Origin: Candidatus Thorarchaeota archaeon
GTDB taxonomy: Archaea; Asgardarchaeota; Thorarchaeia; Thorarchaeales; Thorarchaeaceae
Assembly (NCBI GenBank): GCA_023134215.1
Contig: JAGLUV010000083.1
Span: forward strand, 1 to 7,027
DNA length: 7,027 nucleotides
Reading direction: 5' to 3'
The translations under genes were made by a program, and so were the position numbers. The notes under the pieces are model-generated. The model worked only from the letters and a program-made list of their open reading frames with translations, was not told where the DNA came from and did no database searches. Positions within the stretch are counted from its first letter, which is position 1. The number at the start of each line of letters is the position of its first letter. Positions 1-4,777 of the stretch are shown here, piece after piece.

Positions 1-378
1 GATAATCACTGACAGCAAAAGTTCTCCCGCAAACGACGATGGCGATGCGACTTGACCTCCAAAGGCGAGAGCTATTAAAAAGACTAGAGCTGCTCCTGCG
101 CATCCAGCAATCCCCCCAACGATTAGATGTGGCCAGGTGTTTTTGTCGGTTTCAAGGCCCAGCTCTGTAACAGAATTACCTCCTTCCTGCTTCACGAAGT
201 AAAGCACTGTAAAGAACTTGAGAGGGAATGTTAGCCAGGCCAATTGGCCACGCACTGATTCGTACGCCTCAGTGCCCAGAAAAGGTGCAGACAGAATGAA
301 AGGCATTTCTGCAAGCAGAAGCATCAGAAGGCAGAACAGGATGATTCGCGCCACTTTATCAAATCGTTCTTCAGACAT
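1..378 (-). CDS. Multi-pass membrane protein, N-terminal part, possibly CPBP-family intramembrane protease
   Basis: Partial gene: 126 codons from an ATG at 378 and open through base 1, so the C-terminus lies outside the window. A TAG stop lies 12 codons upstream with no other standard start between, so this start is firm. What is seen: a short charged N-terminus (MSEERFDK), then hydrophobic stretches at residues about 10-31, 46-62 and 84-107, with another hydrophobic segment beginning at about 116. The motif TELGLETDKNTW at 71-82, just before the third membrane segment, resembles the 'LGL...W' region that precedes the core of CPBP (CAAX protease and bacteriocin-processing) proteins. The glutamate and histidine motifs that would prove a protease would lie beyond the window edge. 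Membrane location is well supported; the CPBP call is tentative. It is divergent from the HEAT-repeat gene across a 238-bp gap and shows no obvious link to the other genes. Confidence 0.6.
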   Translation of the reverse strand, partial: MSEERFDKVARIILFCLLMLLLAEMPFILSAPFLGTEAYESVRGQLAWLTFPLKFFTVLYFVKQEGGNSVTELGLETDKNTWPHLIVGGIAGCAGAALVFLIALAFGGQVASPSSFAGELLLSVII

Positions 379-616
379 CGGATTCGCCGTAGACGGCCTG
401 ACAGCTAATGCCTAAATTTCATCCGGTTACAATATCCAGATAATACGATAACTTGCGTAAGCGAGCTGAAACGCATTCGTTACCAGCATGTATACAGCAA
501 GCCAACTATTTTAAGTGAGCAACATCATTTCGACTTCCAAGGCTTGTGAGTACTGCCGCCATCGAATAAACAACCATAATTGGCGATAGTACAAGTAATC
601 TAGGGAGAGAGGTCTC
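379..616. other. Intergenic region between divergent genes
   Basis: This 238-bp gap should hold the promoters for the membrane protein (minus) and the HEAT-repeat gene (plus). I see no open frame of note and no RNA-like structure. The only promoter-like elements are weak: an AT-rich GAATAAAC at 564-571 on the plus strand, and TTTAGG on the minus strand near 413-418, about 35-40 bases upstream of the minus gene. Neither is a clear archaeal TATA box. Confidence 0.4.
603..612 (+). promoter_or_regulatory. Ribosome binding site deciding the TTG start at 617
   Basis: The purine tract GGGAGAGAGG ends 4 bases before the TTG at 617, and its GGGAG core lies about 9 bases upstream. An in-frame TAA at 596-598 excludes earlier starts. 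The next in-frame ATG is residue 26, at the edge of the first HEAT repeat and with no such site before it, so TTG is preferred. Confidence 0.55.
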
Positions 617-1804
617 TTGTCGAATGCTCGTAGGCTATTACTGGAATTCGAAACAGAAGAGGTTGGCGTTCGTGCCAGAAAAAATAAGAAGATGAGAAAA
701 GCCCTCGTTCGTGCATTTTCAGACCCCTCAGAGACTGTCAGGGAACGAGCTTTGATTGCGGCGATTGACCTTGGAGACCCCAGCGTTGTGACGGATATCA
801 GGCCGACTCTGGATGATGATAATGCGGACGTTCGCGTCGCAGCAGCGCAGGCATTAGCTTGGTACCATCAGCCAAGAACTATTCCGGCTTTGATTCATGG
901 CCTGAAGGACTCTAACACTTGGGTGAGGTCACACTGCGCACTAGGCCTTTCCAAGCTGCTCCATGGACCGATATGGGCACGAATTCCCGGCGAGAAAATA
1001 GATATCATTCACGCGGACTTTCCTGAAATGAATGAGAGCGATATTAGGATCTTTCTCCACAAGCTGGAACTACCCGAGGAAGCAGTAGACCAATTCATTA
1101 TGTGGAAGAGCGCGAAGTTCGATATTGAGATTGACGAAAGCATTCTGATTAAGGAAACTGAAGGAAAGCCATTCATCCTTGCGGCTGCTATGACCGAAGC
1201 CGCCGAACCAGTGAAAGCTTCAGGTCTCTCTGAGGAAGTGGAAACGATCTTGAGCGAACTGCCTGATGAGGTCAGGGCGTCATTGCCTTCCGAGGATCTT
1301 CGCAGATTGACCGCCACGACTGCCAGGGAGCTTGTCACCTCACTGACCACCGAAGAACCTAAGAAAAAGGCTGTCAGAGTTAAGCGGGTGAAGAGGGTAC
1401 GTAAGAAGAAGAAAAAACCTCTCGCACGCGAACAGCTCATTGAGAAGATACCGTCTGAGGTTCGGGAAACCGTTTCTGAAGACGTTCTTGAGTCCCTAAG
1501 TACTGATGAGCTCGAGGCCCTAGTTGCTGCATCACCTGAAGTAGAGGAAGCTGAACCTACTGTAGAGGAGCCCAAGAAAAAGAAACGGAAGAAGAAGGAA
1601 TCCGTTGAGGTACTTCCGCCGGTCGATGATGAAGAAGTCGAGGACCTGCGGTGGCAGCAATTTGCTGACAAATATGGTGCGGAAAAGGCTGACTTGTTAA
1701 TCTCGGTATCGTCAGAAATGCTCGAAGGTATCCCTCAGGAACAGATTGTCGATATGGATATGGACACTCTCAAGAGCTTGGTCCAAGCATTAGAGCCTCG
1801 ATAG
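617..1804 (+). CDS. HEAT-repeat protein with basic linkers and a thrice-repeated C-terminal module
   Basis: 395 residues from a TTG start; no signal peptide or membrane segment, so probably cytoplasmic. Residues about 27-115 are three HEAT/PBS-lyase-type repeats, each with the D-x-(D/S)-x-x-V-R signature: DPSETVRERAL near 36-46, DDNADVRVAAAQAL near 67-80, DSNTWVRSHCALGL near 98-111. These are protein-binding solenoids. Residues 116-200 are helical and acidic and unassigned. Residues about 208-243, 273-305 and 358-392 look like three degenerate copies of one module (pattern L-P-x-E-V-R...L...E-L...L). The first two are followed by the same acidic-to-basic join (TTEEPKKK, TVEEPKKKK) and lysine/arginine runs at 249-267 and 319-327. 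Such runs suggest binding to nucleic acid, ribosome or acidic lipid, but this is inference. It converges with the VWA gene, with only 8 bp between the stop codons. No specific function recognised. Confidence 0.85.
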   Translation: MSNARRLLLEFETEEVGVRARKNKKMRKALVRAFSDPSETVRERALIAAIDLGDPSVVTDIRPTLDDDNADVRVAAAQALAWYHQPRTIPALIHGLKDSNTWVRSHCALGLSKLLHGPIWARIPGEKIDIIHADFPEMNESDIRIFLHKLELPEEAVDQFIMWKSAKFDIEIDESILIKETEGKPFILAAAMTEAAEPVKASGLSEEVETILSELPDEVRASLPSEDLRRLTATTARELVTSLTTEEPKKKAVRVKRVKRVRKKKKKPLAREQLIEKIPSEVRETVSEDVLESLSTDELEALVAASPEVEEAEPTVEEPKKKKRKKKESVEVLPPVDDEEVEDLRWQQFADKYGAEKADLLISVSSEMLEGIPQEQIVDMDMDTLKSLVQALEPR

Positions 1805-1812
1805 GCGAGTGC

Positions 1813-3102
1813 TTATCCAGAACCCCGAATCACAACTGTGAACTCACTTGCTAGTTTGCCATACCATTCCAGCAGGTCACGCATATTGTCTACATGACGA
1901 TAGACTCCGTTCCCATACTGGGAGATGGCTAACATCAGTTCTTCGTCAATCTCGCTGCGCTCTCCTAATCCAATGCAATAAATAACCAAGTTGACAGGCT
2001 CAGTGAAGCGTTCCTTCAACACTTTCAGTGGCGGAGGTCCCGATGTTGTCATACCATCAGTGAGCAATATCAACATGGTCGGTTTCGTGGTATCGCCAAA
2101 AGCCTCGAGAATCTCGTGTGCTTTTATCAATGCGGAGCCCATGTCGGTCAGGGTACCACCTTCCTCTACCTTGTCTACCACATGAGTGCTGATTATCTGA
2201 AGGCCAAGTGCCTTTTCCCGGCCCGTGCATTCCACAAAAGGCTGAACTTCGCCTGTATCGGAGCTGAGAAATGTCATCTCATTCACTTCCTTCTCGAAAG
2301 TAATGACACCAACCTTCTCACCATAGCCTCTCCCGACTTTCTCGGCCAGATATAGGAGGATGGCCATTGCAGCCGCTTCAGCACGGCTGACCATACTGCC
2401 CTCGTCAAACCGGTCAAGGAATGCCTGAACTTCCGGGTTGTCACCGGCGAGATCCTTCAGACCCTCCCGAGCGTGCGCTATATCCTGAACTGGAACATCT
2501 GTAGTCTTCATTGATCCGCTAGTGTCGATACATAGTATTGCGTTGAAGGGTGTGGCGATGCCAACTGTCTTGAACTCGTATCCGGTCTTCTCTCTTAACG
2601 CTTCGAAGGCAAGCTTTGCAAAGCTTTTCCCGGACAACGGTGGTCTGACGTTCATTATCTCCACATTGGCATTCATCTCGGGCCAATTGAATGACATCCC
2701 GGGATAGACAAGCCGACCATCAATGATTTTTTCAAGAGACTTAACTCTTTCAGCTGCACGGGTGACTAGGTCATCTGTATTGGCGTCTTCTGTAAGTGGC
2801 TTCAGACCGAACTCCACGTACTCAAGAGCTGTCATATCCTTATCATAGAGCGCTACTTCAACCATATCCGATTCCATAAGCAATGAAGCCTCCAGAATCA
2901 GTGTGTCAATCATAATTTGACCCGGAGAAACGTCCTTGCTCTTCCTAATCTCTGCGGCTCCCCAAAATGCAGATTGAGAGTCTTCAAAAACGACGATGGA
3001 TCCCATCTCTGCGTTCAAAGACTTAGCAGTCTTAGGATGAAGATTGGCGTAGCCTCTCAGGTCGCCACCGTCAACGATCTCGAGTTTCGTCTTCTTGGTG
3101 AT
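1813..3102 (-). CDS. CDC48-type N domain fused to a von Willebrand factor A (VWA) domain
   Basis: 429 residues if translation starts at the ATC at 3102; 401 from the first standard start, a TTG at 3018. The longer form is preferred because the 28 extra codons supply the first strand of the domain (TKLEIVDGGDLRGYANLHP), GGAGG sits 8 bases before the ATC, and the fused gene at 4778 aligns across this part. Numbering from the ATC: about 5-88 match the double-psi barrel of the CDC48/VAT N domain (SLNAEMGSIVV resembles the 'L.AEIGDVVEI' stretch of archaeal VAT; then GQIMID...LLMESDMVEV). About 94-155 match its C-terminal subdomain (IIDGRLVYPGMSF). The VWA domain runs from 186 to about 415 with a complete MIDAS: D193-x-S195-x-S197, T317 in GGTLTD, D349 in LLTDG. 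CDC48 N domains bind substrates and adaptors of AAA ATPases; VWA domains mediate metal-dependent protein binding. It is probably a cytoplasmic adaptor. It lies downstream of the hydrolase gene, 62 bp away, with its own promoter. Domain calls are strong; role is unknown. Confidence 0.85.
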   Translation of the reverse strand: MTKKTKLEIVDGGDLRGYANLHPKTAKSLNAEMGSIVVFEDSQSAFWGAAEIRKSKDVSPGQIMIDTLILEASLLMESDMVEVALYDKDMTALEYVEFGLKPLTEDANTDDLVTRAAERVKSLEKIIDGRLVYPGMSFNWPEMNANVEIMNVRPPLSGKSFAKLAFEALREKTGYEFKTVGIATPFNAILCIDTSGSMKTTDVPVQDIAHAREGLKDLAGDNPEVQAFLDRFDEGSMVSRAEAAAMAILLYLAEKVGRGYGEKVGVITFEKEVNEMTFLSSDTGEVQPFVECTGREKALGLQIISTHVVDKVEEGGTLTDMGSALIKAHEILEAFGDTTKPTMLILLTDGMTTSGPPPLKVLKERFTEPVNLVIYCIGLGERSEIDEELMLAISQYGNGVYRHVDNMRDLLEWYGKLASEFTVVIRGSG

Positions 3103-3110
3103 GGCAGTAG

Positions 3111-3115
3111 CCTCC
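3111..3115 (-). promoter_or_regulatory. Ribosome binding site supporting the ATC start at 3102
   Basis: GGAGG on the minus strand is followed by 8 bases and then ATC. The same 8-base spacing separates GAGGT from the ATG of the gene at 4778. No comparable placement was noted before the TTG at 3018. The site falls just downstream of the expected transcription start from the TATA box at 3138-3145. Confidence 0.5.
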
Positions 3116-3137
3116 GCTACAAGTTTCCCGTTCTCAT

Positions 3138-3145
3138 TTTATAAA
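3138..3145 (-). promoter_or_regulatory. Archaeal TATA box for the CDC48-N/VWA gene
   Basis: TTTATAAA on the minus strand matches the archaeal TATA consensus and is the best such match I noticed. A start about 25 bases from its centre would fall near 3116-3118, giving a ~15-base leader that contains GGAGG and ends at the ATC at 3102. It lies between the hydrolase stop (3165) and the VWA gene, so the VWA gene can be transcribed independently of the hydrolase. The upstream BRE element is not obvious. Confidence 0.55.
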
Positions 3146-3164
3146 GAATTGTGAGGTCGCAGAA

Positions 3165-4664
3165 TCATCCAAGCATGGACTCAATCGCAGACGTAAATTC
3201 ATTTGGGGTTGAGAACAGCTGCGAGTTACTTGTCAGGTCTTTTGAGAGGAGGGGGTTCTTCCTCTGTTGCGCAAACTCCGTAGTGAGCATAGTGGCTCTC
3301 TCGTAGTCGTTCAGGATAACGCAGCTAATCATGTCATTAGGGTGCGATTTCACCCAAATCATGAATTCACGTTTATCTTCTCGTGTTCGTAATGTCATGA
3401 AGTAGGAGTCGAAGTATATGCCATTATCGCCCCCAGTGGACATCGGTCGCAGGTCAGGCCACGTCTTGTTGGGGGGCAACATGTAGTCCAGAGAAGCGAG
3501 GTCTAGTGCACCCTTTGCTATCTTTGCGAAGAGGGTGGTTTCCAATGCTGAACGTGCAGACTTTTTCTTCTGTGTGCATGTCAGCATTTGGGGGGTTTCA
3601 TGAGCCATGCGCTTTGTCCGGAATGGAGTTCCAACGAGAGACAATGCATTTCCTCCAAGGACTCTCTGGATGTCAGTGAGAGACCCCAAGAAGTCTCTAG
3701 AGAGAAGGTGTAAAATCACATCGACGGCTTGGACAGAAAGAAAGCTGTAGTCGGTACCGAAGAGAAGTTTCTCTGACCAATGAAAGCTGGCATTTGTCAA
3801 TGTATCTGTGGCTGTGCGAAACAAAACAGGAACATCTTGATCATGGAGGGTCGAGGTTTCCCCATAGATGATAGGGTCTCTTAACAGCTCGTGGAAATGG
3901 GGGTCTCCAGGACTCATCCCGCAATGCGCTAGAATAACTCTCAACCCTTTCATTGCTTTTGCATACTTCGGCTCGTCCCGCATGGTTTCAATCATGGAAT
4001 GTATCCGCTGTGCAGTTCGTACGTTCCGAGTGTCGAATATGATTGGAACATTCAACTCGCCAGCCTTCCTCACGACACGTAGAGTCATATCGTCCTCGAT
4101 TTCTTCAACGAAAAGCTGTGCTACCGGATGCAGCTTAAGACCTCTAAGTCCGAGCTTTGTTACTGCGCGATCAAGCTCTCGGACTGCTGCGTTCTTGGAC
4201 CTCAGAGAGTCTTTTGGATCAACTCTTGCGAAACCAATTAGGCGAGTTGAGTGAGGAGCACGAGTGGTCCATCCTGCGATTTTATCATTTGATACTTTGA
4301 AGGAGGCCCCCTTGCCTTCTCCTACGTAGTCATCTGTGAAGGGAAAGACTATGGTTCTATCGACTAGCCATCCATGATTAAGTCGCGCCCAACTCTTTCG
4401 ACTGGAGAAGCACTTGGAGGGTAACGTGGAAGGCACGATATCCACGGGTTCAAACAAGAGTGCATCACTCTCTTTGAGGTCCTTAACCATGCGCTGCATT
4501 TCAAACCAGAGCAGAGCGTAAAACTCGTATGCGCCAGGAGGCGTGTTTGTGTGTCCTTTCTCGCGACCCATATGATGATGCGCGTCTACGATGTACAGCT
4601 TGAACTTCTGTCCCTTCTTGATGCCTTTCTCAGGCTGGTCCTCAATCGCTCGAACTACGAGCAT
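3165..4664 (-). CDS. Amidohydrolase_2-type metal-dependent hydrolase with an unrecognised C-terminal domain
   Basis: 499 residues from an ATG with GAGGAG 10 bases upstream. Residues about 22-350 form a TIM-barrel amidohydrolase of the ACMSD/Amidohydrolase_2 type. Visible metal-site residues are H29 and H31 (VDAHHH), H179 (LKLHP), H247 (ILAHCG) and D305 (LLFGTDY); QRVLGGNALSL at 333-343 is the family's closing GNA helix. The set is complete, so it should be an active hydrolase or decarboxylase, with substrate unknown. Long inserts at about 35-130 precede the RLIGFARVDP strand. Residues about 365-499 are an extra domain with motifs ASLDYM (390-395), GGDNG (411-415) and LFSTP (483-487), all shared with the gene at 4778; I do not recognise the family. 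No signal peptide, so probably cytoplasmic. It is transcribed toward the CDC48-N/VWA gene and divergently from the fused paralogue, 113 bp apart. Family call is firm; reaction is not predictable. Confidence 0.88.
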   Translation of the reverse strand: MLVVRAIEDQPEKGIKKGQKFKLYIVDAHHHMGREKGHTNTPPGAYEFYALLWFEMQRMVKDLKESDALLFEPVDIVPSTLPSKCFSSRKSWARLNHGWLVDRTIVFPFTDDYVGEGKGASFKVSNDKIAGWTTRAPHSTRLIGFARVDPKDSLRSKNAAVRELDRAVTKLGLRGLKLHPVAQLFVEEIEDDMTLRVVRKAGELNVPIIFDTRNVRTAQRIHSMIETMRDEPKYAKAMKGLRVILAHCGMSPGDPHFHELLRDPIIYGETSTLHDQDVPVLFRTATDTLTNASFHWSEKLLFGTDYSFLSVQAVDVILHLLSRDFLGSLTDIQRVLGGNALSLVGTPFRTKRMAHETPQMLTCTQKKKSARSALETTLFAKIAKGALDLASLDYMLPPNKTWPDLRPMSTGGDNGIYFDSYFMTLRTREDKREFMIWVKSHPNDMISCVILNDYERATMLTTEFAQQRKNPLLSKDLTSNSQLFSTPNEFTSAIESMLG

Positions 4665-4673
4665 ATGTTCTTC

Positions 4674-4691
4674 GCTCCTCTAGGTAGGAGC
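4674..4691. repeat. Inverted repeat overlapping the hydrolase ribosome binding site
   Basis: Perfect 6-bp arms, GCTCCT (4674-4679) and AGGAGC (4686-4691), flank a 6-base spacer. In the minus-strand transcript the arm nearest the start contains most of the GAGGAG ribosome binding site (4675-4680), so a hairpin would hide it. It could instead be a repressor operator. The arms are short enough to be chance. Confidence 0.4.
4675..4680 (-). promoter_or_regulatory. Ribosome binding site of the amidohydrolase gene
   Basis: GAGGAG on the minus strand is followed by 10 bases and the ATG at 4664. It supports this ATG as the start and overlaps one arm of the inverted repeat at 4674-4691. Confidence 0.55.
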
Positions 4692-4707
4692 TACATCGAA
4701 TACTCGA

Positions 4708-4715
4708 CATAAACC
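4708..4715 (-). promoter_or_regulatory. Possible TATA box of the amidohydrolase gene
   Basis: GGTTTATG on the minus strand is a partial TATA match. Transcription about 25 bases on would start near 4687, giving a leader of roughly 23 bases that carries the ribosome binding site. This is the best candidate on this strand within the gap, but it is weak. Confidence 0.3.
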
Positions 4716-4736
4716 ATTGCGTTAGATACATTCATC

Positions 4737-4744
4737 TGATATTT
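4737..4744 (+). promoter_or_regulatory. Possible TATA box of the fused paralogue gene
   Basis: TGATATTT on the plus strand is an AT-rich partial match. A start about 25 bases downstream would be near 4766, leaving a short leader of about 12 bases before the ATG at 4778 and overlapping the palindrome at 4764-4777. Weak on its own. Confidence 0.25.
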
Positions 4745-4763
4745 CATCTCGGAAGACATGACA

Positions 4764-4777
4764 CGAGGTATAACTCG
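4764..4777. repeat. 14-bp near-palindrome directly before the start codon at 4778
   Basis: CGAGGTATAACTCG is an inverted repeat in which only one symmetric pair (positions 5 and 10) fails. It touches the ATG and contains GAGGT, the ribosome binding site, at 4765-4769. It looks like a compact operator for a dimeric regulator, or a small hairpin over the binding site. An operator role is inference from shape and position. Confidence 0.4.
4765..4769 (+). promoter_or_regulatory. Ribosome binding site of the fused pseudoenzyme gene
   Basis: GAGGT is followed by 8 bases and the ATG at 4778. The resulting N-terminus (MLVAED...) parallels that of the hydrolase (MLVVRA...), which supports the same start. 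Confidence 0.5.

Noticed and set aside
218..415. A 65-codon plus-strand open frame.
   Set aside because: It overlaps the start of the minus-strand membrane protein gene, which has clear hydrophobic segments, and has no domain of its own.
1370..1420. The purine-rich stretch as a simple-sequence DNA repeat.
   Set aside because: It is explained by lysine and arginine codons inside the HEAT protein frame, with mixed codon use and no fixed repeat unit.
1009..1671. A 220-codon minus-strand open frame rich in serine and phenylalanine.
   Set aside because: It is the antisense of the HEAT gene; the serine and phenylalanine runs are complements of its glutamate and lysine codons.
3118..3138. ATG at 3138-3136 on the minus strand as the start of the CDC48-N/VWA gene.
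   Set aside because: In the sequence as given its frame ends at a TAG after six codons, and it overlaps the TATA box. It would work only if a base is missing from the sequence.
1991..3144. Plus-strand open frames at 1991-2185, 2116-2355, 2522-2707 and 2917-3144.
   Set aside because: All lie opposite the CDC48-N/VWA gene, whose motifs are unmistakable, and none has recognisable content.
3868..4254. A 128-codon plus-strand open frame.
   Set aside because: It is antisense to the core of the hydrolase, including the metal-ligand strands, and has serine/arginine-rich shadow composition.
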